Of a stretch of DNA of 64,000 nt, positions 8,693 through 17,011 are shown one piece after another. Source of the DNA: Massilia rubra (GTDB lineage: Bacteria; Pseudomonadota; Gammaproteobacteria; Burkholderiales; Burkholderiaceae_D); contig NZ_VUYU01000008.1 in NCBI RefSeq assembly GCF_011682065.1, positions 1-64,000 of the forward strand, read 5' to 3'. The notes below the pieces were generated by a model. It did not search any database, was not told the origin of the DNA, and saw only the letters and a program-made list of their open reading frames with translations. The position numbers and the translations under genes are program-made. Positions within the stretch are counted from its first letter, which is position 1. Each line of letters starts with the position of its first letter.

Positions 8693-9118
8693 ATGAGATC
8701 CATTCCCACTATCCTGAAAGACAGCAAGACGATCGCCGTGGTCGGCCTGTCGAACCGGCCCGAGCGCGCCAGCCACGCCGTGGCCGCTTACCTGCAACAA
8801 CACGGCTACCGCATTCTCGGCGTTAATCCGGCGTATGCCGGCCAGGAGATCTTGGGCGTGCCGGTCTACGCCAGCCTGGCGCAGGCCGCCGCCGCCTTGG
8901 AAGACGGTGCGCGCATCGACGTCGTCGACTGCTTCCGCACGCCGGACGCCATGCTCGCGCTGGCGCGCGAAGCGATCGATATCGGCGCGCGCTGCCTGTG
9001 GATGCAACTCGGCGTGGTCAACCAGGAAGCGGCCGACCTGGCCGTCGCCGCCGGCCTCGACGTGGTGATGGATCGCTGCATGAAAATCGAGCACGCGCAC
9101 CGCGGCGGCGCAGCGTGA
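8693..9118 (+). CDS. CoA-binding protein (YccU family)
   Basis: 141 residues forming one CoA_binding_2 Rossmann domain. It begins ILKDSKTIAVVGLSNRPERA and has VNPAYAGQEILGVPVYASL, VDCFRTPD, and LWMQLGVVNQEAADLA near the end, all typical of YccU/YneT proteins. Presumed cytosolic, and thought to bind CoA or an acyl-CoA; the reaction is unknown. It is coupled to the following polyphosphate kinase by a GTGA overlap (9115-9118). Confidence 0.85.
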   Translation: MRSIPTILKDSKTIAVVGLSNRPERASHAVAAYLQQHGYRILGVNPAYAGQEILGVPVYASLAQAAAALEDGARIDVVDCFRTPDAMLALAREAIDIGARCLWMQLGVVNQEAADLAVAAGLDVVMDRCMKIEHAHRGGAA

Positions 9119-9951
9119 AGGCGCGCACGCGCTTCCGGGCCGGGCCCGGCCTCAAGCTGCGCGAGGAAGACGCCGGCGCCACCCCGCTGCGCGACGATGG
9201 CGGCAAGCATCCCAAGTCGAAAGAGCGGATCAAGGCGCATGAGCGCGGGCTGACCGATGAGCTGACCGCGAAGATTGCGTTGCATCAGCAGATGCTGTTC
9301 TCGCAACGCAAGCAAAAAGTGCTGCTGGTGCTGCAAGGCATGGATACGTCGGGCAAGGATGGCACGGTGCGCGCGCTGTTCAGCCGCATCAACCCGATGG
9401 GCCTGCGCGCCGCCCAGTTCAAGGCGCCCAGCCTGGACGAAGCGGCGCACGACTTTTTGTGGCGCATCCACCCGCACGTGCCGGGCGCGGGCGAGATCGC
9501 CATTTTCAATCGCAGCCATTATGAAGACGTGCTCGTCCCGCGCGTGCGGAAGCTGATCGACGCAAAGGAATGCAAGCGCCGCTACGCGCATATCGCCGAC
9601 TTCGAACGCATGCTGGCCGAGACCGGCACGGTGATCGTCAAGGTGTTCCTGCATATCTCGAAGGATGAGCAGCGCGCGCGCCTGCAGGCGCGCCTGGATG
9701 ACCCCGAAAAGCAATGGAAGTTCGACGAAAACGACCTGCTCCAGCGCAAACGCTGGGATGACTATCAGGATGCCTACGAACGGGCCATCGCCGCCACCGA
9801 CGCCGACCACGCGCCGTGGTACGTGATTCCCGCCGATTCCAAGACGCACCGCAACCTGCTCATCGCCAGCCTGCTGCTGGAAGTCATGCAAGACCTGGAA
9901 CTGCGCTTCCCCGAGACCGACCCGCGCCTGTCGAAGCTGAAGGTCGAGTAA
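9115..9951 (+). CDS. ppk2: Polyphosphate kinase 2 family (PPK2)
   Basis: Starts at a GTG overlapping the upstream stop and encodes 278 residues. The Walker A motif GMDTSGKDGT lies near residue 80, followed by the lid/Walker B region NRSHYEDVLVPRV and the basic ...QWKFDENDLLQRKRWDDYQDA segment. These are hallmarks of single-domain PPK2 enzymes that transfer phosphate between polyphosphate and nucleotides. The SHYEDV context is like class III polyP:AMP/ADP kinases, but the class cannot be fixed from sequence reading alone. It converges with the HD-GYP gene, leaving only four bases between stops. Confidence 0.88.
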   Translation: MKARTRFRAGPGLKLREEDAGATPLRDDGGKHPKSKERIKAHERGLTDELTAKIALHQQMLFSQRKQKVLLVLQGMDTSGKDGTVRALFSRINPMGLRAAQFKAPSLDEAAHDFLWRIHPHVPGAGEIAIFNRSHYEDVLVPRVRKLIDAKECKRRYAHIADFERMLAETGTVIVKVFLHISKDEQRARLQARLDDPEKQWKFDENDLLQRKRWDDYQDAYERAIAATDADHAPWYVIPADSKTHRNLLIASLLLEVMQDLELRFPETDPRLSKLKVE

Positions 9952-9955
9952 GCCT

Positions 9956-11314
9956 TCAGGCCGCCCGCGCTTGCACCTGGGGCAGGCCCGGCGGCTGCGC
10001 CCGCACCTGCAGCGCGGCCGCCTCGGACGCGCCGCCGTCGAGCAAGCCGATCAACTCGGCGAGCATCGCGCGGTCGGTCGGCACGTCGGCCGTGTTCAGC
10101 GCCAGGTCGCGCGCGATGTCGCGCAGGCGCCAGGTGATTTCGCGCGTGGCCACCGCCTTTTCGAACTGCAGGGTGCCGTCGTCGAGCTCGTGCAAGCCAT
10201 GATTGTTTTTCAGATATGCATCAAGCCCGGTGCTGATGAAGGCGCGCTCGATGTTCCTGATGCGTGCCAGCGTCCGCTGGATCAGGGCCCACACGCGCGG
10301 CGAGCGGTCGATATCGTCGCGCAGCATCTGCTGGCCGCTCTCCAGCGAATCGGCAATGCGCCACCACAGCCGCGTAATGGCGACGTCATCGCTCTCGTCG
10401 GGCCGGGACAGGGCGATCGGGGTGTTGGCCGGCTGGGTGCGCAAGGCGCCCGAAATGGCCGACAAAAAATGGTGCGGATGCTCGCCCGGGATGATCTTCA
10501 GCGCCAGTTCGGCGCGCTCGAGCGGATAATCCTTGTGCAGCACGCCGGCCAGCATTTCCGCCACCGACACCGCCAGCCCCGGCCCGCTGATCATGCCCCC
10601 GGCCGACTGGCGCGGATAGCCGGTCCCATCGAGCCGTTCATGGTGTTCCGACACCGCCCGCGCCACCGATGCCGGATACGTTTCGAGTTCCGAGATCAGC
10701 ATCTGGCCGATGCGCGGATGCACCACCATATGCGCCCACTCGTGCGGCAACAGGCGCTTGCCCGGCTTCAGGTAGGCCGGGTCGATGTATAGCTCGCCGA
10801 TATCGTGCAGCATGCCGGCCAGGCCCGCCGCCATCTGGTCGTCGTTCGACAGTTGCAATTTTTTGGCCATGCCGATCGCCAGCAGGCTGACCGTGACACT
10901 GTGTTCGAGCGCCTGGGGACCGTCGCGGTCGGTGAGGGTGAGCATCATGCGCATGGCGTGGCCGAAATGCATGTTTGCCAGCAGCGTCTGCGGCGAAATA
11001 CCCCGCCCGGCGTTGCGCCCCAAGATACGATTGATCGGCACGCTGGTGTCGAGAATGCGCCTGGCGGTAGCGAGGATCAGGCCGTTGTCGGCGCCCCCCA
11101 CCGCGCTCAGCGACGATTCCAGCGTCTTCTTGAGCTTGTGCCCGCCCAGGGTATCTTGCTGGGCGCGCGTCAGCCTGGCGCCCTTGGCCACCAGCTTCAT
11201 GCCGCGCACGTCGACAATGTCTTCGCTGGCGGCGACATCCATCACCTCGCTCAGGTTCATCAATTTGTTCAGGTAGTGCTGGTTGACGCTGGTGCTCAGG
11301 CTGGGACGCTGCAT
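9956..11314 (-). CDS. HD-GYP domain protein, probable cyclic-di-GMP phosphodiesterase
   Basis: The start at 11314 (MQRPSLST) has GGAG at a proper distance; the upstream ATG at 11368 is less likely. The central region contains the HD motif in GMLHDIGELYIDPAYL, the H-E-W-A-H segment, and HHERLDGTGYPR, the GYP signature. This predicts hydrolysis of cyclic-di-GMP in the cytosol and control of motility or biofilm. No receiver or transmembrane segment is seen. The N-terminal 120 residues are an uncharacterised helical region (DUF3391-like position, not confirmed), and the C-terminal part is helical. Confidence 0.85.
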   Translation of the reverse strand: MQRPSLSTSVNQHYLNKLMNLSEVMDVAASEDIVDVRGMKLVAKGARLTRAQQDTLGGHKLKKTLESSLSAVGGADNGLILATARRILDTSVPINRILGRNAGRGISPQTLLANMHFGHAMRMMLTLTDRDGPQALEHSVTVSLLAIGMAKKLQLSNDDQMAAGLAGMLHDIGELYIDPAYLKPGKRLLPHEWAHMVVHPRIGQMLISELETYPASVARAVSEHHERLDGTGYPRQSAGGMISGPGLAVSVAEMLAGVLHKDYPLERAELALKIIPGEHPHHFLSAISGALRTQPANTPIALSRPDESDDVAITRLWWRIADSLESGQQMLRDDIDRSPRVWALIQRTLARIRNIERAFISTGLDAYLKNNHGLHELDDGTLQFEKAVATREITWRLRDIARDLALNTADVPTDRAMLAELIGLLDGGASEAAALQVRAQPPGLPQVQARAA

Positions 11315-11490
11315 GGGTGGCTCCGTAAAGATGCACACATGATACCGACTATTTCCCAAAAGAATCAATCAAGGTATCAAATATATGCTGCTTTTTTTAG
11401 CAAGGTAGCCGTTCCGGCCACCGCCGCGCCGCCGTCAACGGCGAATTGACATAGAATGAAGTCCCCATTCCCCACCGCATGGAAACGACA

Positions 11491-12087
11491 ATGTTCAAGA
11501 TTTCGGCACTTCTCCTGGCGGGCCTGTCCGCTGTTGTATTGACCGGCGCCCCGGCGCGCGCCCAAGCCCCGGCCGCCGCGCCGGCAGCGGCCCCGGCCCC
11601 GGCAAGCTGCCCCGCCTTGCTCAAGCACAGCTTCAAGCGCCTGCAGGATGAAGCGCCGCAGGACCTGTGCCAGTACGCCGGCAAAGTTGTGCTGGTGGTC
11701 AACACGGCCAGTTACTGCGGCTACACCACCCAGTACGAAGGGCTGGAAAAGCTGTACGCCAAATACGGCGGCAAGGGCTTGGTCGTGCTGGGCTTTCCGT
11801 CGAACGACTTCGGCAAGCAGGAACCGGGCAGCGCCAAGGAAATTGCCGACCTCTGCTACAACACCTACGGCGTCAAGTTCCCCATGTTCGCCAAGTCGGT
11901 CGTCAGCGGCGCCAATCCGAATCCCTTGCACGCGAGCCTGATCAAGGCCACCGGCAAGGAGCCGAAATGGAACTTCACCAAATACCTGATCGACCGCAAC
12001 GGCAAGGTTATCGAACACTATCCGAGCAAGGTCACGCCGGAAGACAAGCAACTTGTCAGCAAGATCGAACAAGCCCTCGGCAGCTGA
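11491..12087 (+). CDS. Exported glutathione peroxidase family protein
   Basis: The start at 11491 (MFKISALL) has GGAAA upstream; an in-frame ATG at 11479 is possible. A signal peptide ends near ARA-Q and is followed by an Ala/Pro-rich spacer. The peroxidatic Cys is in NTASYCGYTTQY. The family motif FPSNDFGKQEPG and the KWNFTKYLIDRNG motif follow, so the Cys, Gln and Trp/Asn catalytic set is present. It is a Cys-type, not selenocysteine, enzyme. The signal peptide is unusual for bacterial GPx proteins and suggests peroxide removal in the periplasm. Confidence 0.87.
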   Translation: MFKISALLLAGLSAVVLTGAPARAQAPAAAPAAAPAPASCPALLKHSFKRLQDEAPQDLCQYAGKVVLVVNTASYCGYTTQYEGLEKLYAKYGGKGLVVLGFPSNDFGKQEPGSAKEIADLCYNTYGVKFPMFAKSVVSGANPNPLHASLIKATGKEPKWNFTKYLIDRNGKVIEHYPSKVTPEDKQLVSKIEQALGS

Positions 12088-12193
12088 GTACCAGTGCTGC
12101 GCACCAGGGCGAACCCGCGCCGGGCGCGTCCTGGAGTAGTGTGACTTGGCACAACGCGTTCCCGGCAATCAGTTTCTCAAAAGAAACTAAAAA

Positions 12194-12219
12194 TGCTAAA
12201 ATAGAACTCTCGTTCTATT
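12194..12219 (+). promoter_or_regulatory. Possible promoter with overlapping inverted repeat
   Basis: An extended -10 like element TGCTAAAAT (12194-12202) is followed by a perfect inverted repeat AATAGAAC-TCTC-GTTCTATT (12200-12219), just upstream of the small gene at 12233. The overlap of -10 and repeat is what an operator would look like. No matching regulator is identified. Confidence 0.3.
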
Positions 12220-12232
12220 CCCGGTATGTCTG

Positions 12233-12352
12233 ATGCTCCCCACTCCCGACTACGCGTTCTTCGCGGAACGCCTGCGCGGTTTTTTTGCCGTCGCCGGCCA
12301 CGACGGCGTCACGCTCACCCCGACCGAGGTCGGCCAGGGCGCGCGCCCGTGA
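12233..12352 (+). CDS. 39-residue protein resembling the N-terminus of DUF6916 proteins
   Basis: ATG at 12233, with text PDYAFFAERLRGFFAVAGHD and an ending TLTPTEVGQGARP. It is similar in style to the first strand and helix of DUF6916 family proteins (F-x-x-x-L-G-x-x-F ... L-x-L-x-E-V), but only a third of the usual length. Its stop overlaps the GTG of the acetyltransferase gene (GTGA), so translation is coupled. It could be a shortened gene or a leader peptide. The family link is by eye only. Confidence 0.35.
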   Translation: MLPTPDYAFFAERLRGFFAVAGHDGVTLTPTEVGQGARP

Positions 12353-12864
12353 CGATGAGACCGACATTGCGCCCGATCCGGGCCGCCGACCACGCGTTCC
12401 TGCGTAGCGTGTACGCCGCCGCGCGCGCCCAGCAAATCGCCCTGTCCGGGTGGGATGTGGCCACCGCCGACGCGTACGTGCGCATGCAGTTCGACGCCCA
12501 GAACGGTTTTTACCGCAAGCGTTATCCGGCCGGCCATTTCGACCTTGTGCTCGACGGCGACATCGCGGTCGGACGCCTGTACGTGGCGCGCGAAGCGCAG
12601 CGCATCCACGTGATCGACCTCGCCATGCTGCCGGCATACCGCAACCGCGGCGCCGGCAGCGCGCTGCTCGACGCGCTGCAGCGCGAAGCGGGCGCGCGTG
12701 GCGCCGCTGTCACCACCCACGTCGAATTGAACAACCGTTCCATGTCGCTGTACCAGCGCTTCGGTTTTCGCGACATCAGCGGCGCGGGCTTTCACCGCCT
12801 CATGGAATGGCGCACCGACGCGCCGCCCGGGAGTATTCACGGCCAGTCGGTTTGCAAGGCATGA
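12349..12864 (+). CDS. GNAT-family N-acetyltransferase
   Basis: 171 residues from the GTG at 12349 (an ATG two codons later is also possible). The acetyl-CoA site is seen in DLAMLPAYRNRGAGSALLDAL (R/Q-x-x-G-x-G/A, near residue 95), followed by VELNNRSMSLYQRFGF, the C-terminal GNAT motif B region. Substrate unknown; predicted cytosolic acetyl transfer to an amine. In related genomes a GNAT of this kind often follows phage-tail-collar/DUF6916 gene groups, consistent with the coupled mini-gene just upstream (recalled knowledge, not checked). Confidence 0.8.
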   Translation: MTMRPTLRPIRAADHAFLRSVYAAARAQQIALSGWDVATADAYVRMQFDAQNGFYRKRYPAGHFDLVLDGDIAVGRLYVAREAQRIHVIDLAMLPAYRNRGAGSALLDALQREAGARGAAVTTHVELNNRSMSLYQRFGFRDISGAGFHRLMEWRTDAPPGSIHGQSVCKA

Positions 12865-12913
12865 TAGGTTTTACAATCCACGCCCGCAGTGCGCACCTCT
12901 ACCGGCTTACTTC

Positions 12914-13840
12914 ATGAATAAATTTGTTGAAATGCAGTTGTTTGTCACCGTCGTCGACGCCGGCAGCATGACCGAAGCGGCGCGCCGCCTGGGCACCCCC
13001 AAGTCCGTGGTGAGCGAACGCTTGCAGCAGCTGGAGCGGCGCCTCGGCATCGCCTTGCTGGTACGCGGCCGCAAAATGGGGATCACCGATCCCGGCCAGA
13101 TTTTCTATACCCATTGCGTACGCATCCTGGCGCAGGTGTGCGAAGCGGAAGACGCGGTCCTCGACGCCCAGGCCAGCATGCGTGGCCAGTTGCGCGTGGC
13201 GGCGCCGATGGCGGCCAGCGTGCGCTATCTGGGACCCATGCTGGCCGCGTTCGCCGCCAGGTATCCGGACTTGCGCATGGAGATCGACCTGAACGACCGC
13301 TACGTCAACATGCACGACGAGAACTACGACGTGGCCATCCGCATGGGTAATCTGCAAGACTCGACGCTGGTCGCCCGGCCAATCACCATCAACCGCCACC
13401 TGGTCTGCGCCAGCCCGGCCTATCTGGCCGCGCGCGGGATGCCGCTCCATCCGGACCAGCTGGGCGAGCATGATGGGCTGTTGTACGGAAATCGCGAACC
13501 CCAGGGCACGTGGCAACTGCAGGTCAATGGGAAGGTTGAATCCTTTCGCATCCGCAACCGCCTTTGCACCGATAGCGGACACCAGTTGCTGGAAGCGGCC
13601 AAGGCCGGGCTCGGCCTGGCCATCCTGCCGACCTTTCTGGCGGCCGACGCCATTGCCGCCAAGGAGCTGCGCATCGTCATGCCGGCATTTTCGCCGTCGG
13701 GCGGGGTGGTCTCGGCCATCTACCGGCAATCGCACCGGGCCTCGCCCAAGATCCGCACGCTGGTCAACTTCCTGGCCGAGCAGATCGGCGACCCGCCCGT
13801 GTGGGAACAGCAGATCCGGGCCGAACTCGACGCCACCTGA
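12914..13840 (+). CDS. LysR-family transcriptional regulator
   Basis: 308 residues. The N-terminal winged HTH (residues 1-60: FVTVVDAGSMTEAARRLGTP ... QQLERRLGIALLVRG) is followed by a periplasmic-binding-protein-like effector domain (RGQLRVAAPMAASVRYLGPML). It belongs to the CrgA/DmlR-like subgroup, judged by the EDAVLDAQ linker and the 300 residue length. It lies 111 bases before the GMC-led operon, in the same direction rather than divergent, and is the obvious candidate regulator of that operon (inference). Confidence 0.9.
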   Translation: MNKFVEMQLFVTVVDAGSMTEAARRLGTPKSVVSERLQQLERRLGIALLVRGRKMGITDPGQIFYTHCVRILAQVCEAEDAVLDAQASMRGQLRVAAPMAASVRYLGPMLAAFAARYPDLRMEIDLNDRYVNMHDENYDVAIRMGNLQDSTLVARPITINRHLVCASPAYLAARGMPLHPDQLGEHDGLLYGNREPQGTWQLQVNGKVESFRIRNRLCTDSGHQLLEAAKAGLGLAILPTFLAADAIAAKELRIVMPAFSPSGGVVSAIYRQSHRASPKIRTLVNFLAEQIGDPPVWEQQIRAELDAT

Positions 13841-13951
13841 ACAGAACGTTCGGAAAACCCGAACCAGTGATTCGCTTTTAGTTGCCTTATGCTAATTCGG
13901 CAAACGCTCTAATCTTCGCCCCCGGTGGACCTGCCACCGATCGGAGAGAAG

Positions 13952-15532
13952 ATGAACAAGCAATCGCACAGTATCCAAGACGGCCGCCAGCAGTACAGCG
14001 CGGCCACCCCGGGCAGCGCCACCGGCGGCGCGGCCAAGGCGGCCGACGTGATCGTCGTCGGCGGCGGTTCGGCCGGCGCCGTGCTGGCACGGCGCCTGAG
14101 CGAGAACCGCCAGCGCGCGGTGCTGCTGCTCGAAGCGGGGCACAGCTACGATGCGGCCGGCTATCCCGCCGCCATCGCCTCGAGCGACATCCTCGGCGCC
14201 AACGGCGACCCCGCGTTCGAGTGGGGTTATCGCAGCGAACCGGGCTATATCGGGCACGCCGTCGGCGCCATTCGCGGCAAGGTACTTGGCGGTAGCTCGG
14301 GGGTGAACGGCGCCGTGGCGATCCGCGCGCGTCCCTCCGACTTTGCCCGCTGGAACCTGCCAGGCTGGGGCTATGCGGACATGCTGCCTTTCTTCAAGCG
14401 CTTAGAGACCCGCAGCGGCGGCAGCGATGACCTGCACGGGCGCAGCGGACCCTTGCCGGTGCGCCAGCTGACGCGGGCCGACATCACGCCCATGCAGCGC
14501 GCCTTCATGGACGCCACCCTGGCATGCGGCTTCCAGGCCGTCGCCGACTTCGACGGCGCCGACGCCAACGGGGTCGGACCGTACCCCATGAATATCGTCG
14601 ATGGCGTGCGGGTCAACACCGGCATGGCCTTCCTGCCGGACGCCGTGCGCGCCGCCGCCAACTTGCGGATTCGTCCCGACTGCCTGGTCGACAAGATCCT
14701 GTTCGACGGCCGGCGCGCCATCGGCGTGCAACTGGCGGACGGTGAACAACTGTTCGGCGGCGAAGTGATCCTCTCGGCCGGCAGCTATGGCAGCGCCGCC
14801 ATCCTGCTGCGTTCGGGCATTGGCCCGGCGGCCGACCTGCATGCCCTGGGCATCGCGCTGGTGGCCGACCTGGCGGTCGGGCAAAACCTGGTCGACCACC
14901 CCTTCTATTACAACGCGTATGCGGCCAGGCCGGACGCGCTTGGCGCGCAGAGCCCGGTGATCGGCGCCAAGCTGTGGACCGCCAGCAGCGGCGCCCGGCC
15001 CGGCGAGCTCGATCTCCACATCACGGCGACCCATTTGTTCCCGCACGAACAAAGCCCGACCGGGGTGGGTTTTGTGCTGGCGGTGGCGCTGACCCGCCCG
15101 CTCTCGCGCGGACGGCTGACCCTGGCCAGCCGCGATCCGCTGGCCGCGCCGCGCATCGACCTCGGTTTCCTGTCGGCGCCCGAAGACCGGGCGCGCATGC
15201 TGGAAGGCGTCAAGCTGGCGCGCAAGATCGGCGCCGGCGCGCCGCTGGCCGCCATGGTGCATGCCGAACTGAGCCCGGGGCCGCAGGCGCAGTCGGACGA
15301 CGCCATCCTGGCCTCGATCATGGCCACCCTGGATACCTATCACCACCCGACCTCGACCGCCCCGATGGGCCCGCGCAGCGATCCCTCGACCGTGGTCGAC
15401 ACCGACGCACGTGTCCATGGCCTGCAAGGGCTGCGCGTGGTGGACGCCTCGATCTTCCCGGACGTGCCCTCGGTGGCCACGAATGTCACCGTCATCGCCA
15501 CGGCAGAGCGCATTGCCAGCCTGTACGCCTGA
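13952..15532 (+). CDS. GMC-family FAD oxidoreductase (choline/alcohol dehydrogenase-like), copy 1
   Basis: The start at 13952 (MNKQSHS) has GGAGAGAAG upstream. The FAD-binding motif VIVVGGGSAGAVLARRLSE lies at residues 33-51, the GMC signature 1 in RGKVLGGSSGVNGAVAIRA, and signature 2 in ILSAGSYGSAAILLRSGIGP. The active-site His region is YHHPTSTAPMG, and the C-terminus is DASIFPDVPSVATNVTV, so the second catalytic position is Asn rather than His. It oxidises an alcohol with FAD, reducing either O2 or a carrier. It is the first gene of an eight-gene cluster that also holds a second GMC enzyme, and is followed 27 bases later by an aldehyde dehydrogenase. Confidence 0.9.
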   Translation: MNKQSHSIQDGRQQYSAATPGSATGGAAKAADVIVVGGGSAGAVLARRLSENRQRAVLLLEAGHSYDAAGYPAAIASSDILGANGDPAFEWGYRSEPGYIGHAVGAIRGKVLGGSSGVNGAVAIRARPSDFARWNLPGWGYADMLPFFKRLETRSGGSDDLHGRSGPLPVRQLTRADITPMQRAFMDATLACGFQAVADFDGADANGVGPYPMNIVDGVRVNTGMAFLPDAVRAAANLRIRPDCLVDKILFDGRRAIGVQLADGEQLFGGEVILSAGSYGSAAILLRSGIGPAADLHALGIALVADLAVGQNLVDHPFYYNAYAARPDALGAQSPVIGAKLWTASSGARPGELDLHITATHLFPHEQSPTGVGFVLAVALTRPLSRGRLTLASRDPLAAPRIDLGFLSAPEDRARMLEGVKLARKIGAGAPLAAMVHAELSPGPQAQSDDAILASIMATLDTYHHPTSTAPMGPRSDPSTVVDTDARVHGLQGLRVVDASIFPDVPSVATNVTVIATAERIASLYA

Positions 15533-15559
15533 ACACCGCTTTATCTGAAAGAAACAATC

Positions 15560-17011
15560 ATGAAAAACAGCACCGCACTGCACTGGATCGATGGCCAATG
15601 GCACGATTCCGACCAACACCGCGACTCGATCGATCCGGCCACCTACGAGGTGATCGGGCGCTACGCCGACGGCGGCGCGCGCGAAGCGGCGCACGCCACC
15701 GCGGCCGCCAGGCGCGCCTTTGCCGACTCCCCGTGGAAGGAAGACCGCGCCCTGCGCGCCCGGGTCTTGCACGCGCTGGCAGACGCCTTCGAGCGCCACG
15801 CCGGCGCGCTGGTCGAGCTGCTGTCGGCCGAAAACGGCAAGATCAAGGCGGAAGCGGCCTTCGAAGTGGGGATGGTCCCGTCCAAGCTGCGCTACTACGC
15901 CTCGCTCGTGCGCACCGAATACGGACGCGCCCTCGAACCGAAGGCGGGCAGCATCTCGCTGGTGCTGCGCGAAGCGATCGGGGTGGCGGGCATCATCGCT
16001 CCCTGGAATTCGCCGGTGGTGCTGATGATCCGCTCGCTGGCGCCGGCCTTGGCGGCTGGCTGCACCGCGGTCATCAAGATGCCGGGCCAGACCGCTCAGA
16101 CCAATGCGCTGGTGTCGGCCATCATGGCCGGGGTGGCCGACCTGCCGTCCGGCGTCGTCAATCTGTTCTCGGAGTCGGGCGCGGAAGGCGCCAAGTGGAT
16201 GATCGAATCGCCCGACATTCCGGTCATCAGTTTCACCGGCAGCACCGGCACCGGCCGCGCGATTGCCGAAGTCGGTGCGCGACACTTGAAGCGCTTCGGC
16301 CTGGAGTTGGGCGGCAAGACGCCGATGATCGTCTTCGACGACGCCGACCTCGGCGCCGCCCTGCCCAAGCTCGAAAAAGCCCTGACCGTCTTTTCCGGCC
16401 AGTTCTGCATGACCGGCTCGCGCCTGCTGGTGCAGCGCGGCGTTGCCGATGCGGTGCGCACGCGGCTGTCGGCGCGCCTGGGGGCCGTGCGGGTGGGACC
16501 GGCCAGCGACCCGGCCAGCGACATGGGGCCGCTGATCGACAAGCCGAACGTGGCGCGCGTCGAGGGCCTGGTCGAGGCCGCGATTGCGGCCGGCGCCAAC
16601 GTCCTGGTGCGCGGCGGCGCCGTGACCGATGGCGTGCTGGCCCGGGGCGCCTTCTATCGCCCCACGCTGCTGGAAGTGAGCGACCCGGAACTCGACATCG
16701 TGCAGAAGGAAACCTTCGGCCCGGTCCTGACCTTGCAGGTGTTCGATACCGAAGCCGAGGCCATCGCCCTGGCCAACAACAGCGAGTTCGGCCTGGCCGC
16801 CAGCATCTGGTCGCGCGATGTCGACCGTCCGTTGCGGGTGGCGCGCCGGCTGGAGGCGGGCACGGTCTGGATCAACGACTGGGCCGTGGTGTACGACGAA
16901 TGCGAGGAGGGCGGCTACAAGCAGTCCGGCCTGGGGCGCCTGAACGGCATGGCGGCCATGGACGATTTTCTCCAGTACAAGCACATCACCATGAGCCCGG
17001 GCGCGGCGTGA
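15560..17011 (+). CDS. NAD(P)-dependent aldehyde dehydrogenase
   Basis: 483 residues, usual family length. It shows SFTGSTGTGRAIAE (nucleotide-binding loop), the catalytic Glu in LELGGKTPMIVF, and the catalytic Cys in FSGQFCMTGSRLLV (about residue 289). The C-terminal EEGGYKQSGLGRLNG motif is normal. It presumably oxidises the aldehyde made by one of the flanking GMC enzymes to the acid. The substrate cannot be read from sequence. Translation is coupled to the next gene by a GTGA overlap. Confidence 0.92.
   Translation: MKNSTALHWIDGQWHDSDQHRDSIDPATYEVIGRYADGGAREAAHATAAARRAFADSPWKEDRALRARVLHALADAFERHAGALVELLSAENGKIKAEAAFEVGMVPSKLRYYASLVRTEYGRALEPKAGSISLVLREAIGVAGIIAPWNSPVVLMIRSLAPALAAGCTAVIKMPGQTAQTNALVSAIMAGVADLPSGVVNLFSESGAEGAKWMIESPDIPVISFTGSTGTGRAIAEVGARHLKRFGLELGGKTPMIVFDDADLGAALPKLEKALTVFSGQFCMTGSRLLVQRGVADAVRTRLSARLGAVRVGPASDPASDMGPLIDKPNVARVEGLVEAAIAAGANVLVRGGAVTDGVLARGAFYRPTLLEVSDPELDIVQKETFGPVLTLQVFDTEAEAIALANNSEFGLAASIWSRDVDRPLRVARRLEAGTVWINDWAVVYDECEEGGYKQSGLGRLNGMAAMDDFLQYKHITMSPGAA

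Noticed and set aside
14402-16984. 860-codon minus-strand open frame
   Set aside because: Runs opposite the GMC and aldehyde dehydrogenase genes, has low-complexity His/Gln/Arg text and no ribosome site.
14974-17007. Plus-strand frame extending the peroxidase gene 2 kb upstream
   Set aside because: This part overlaps the GMC and aldehyde dehydrogenase genes in another frame and is Arg/Pro-rich shadow. The real peroxidase starts at GTG 17008.
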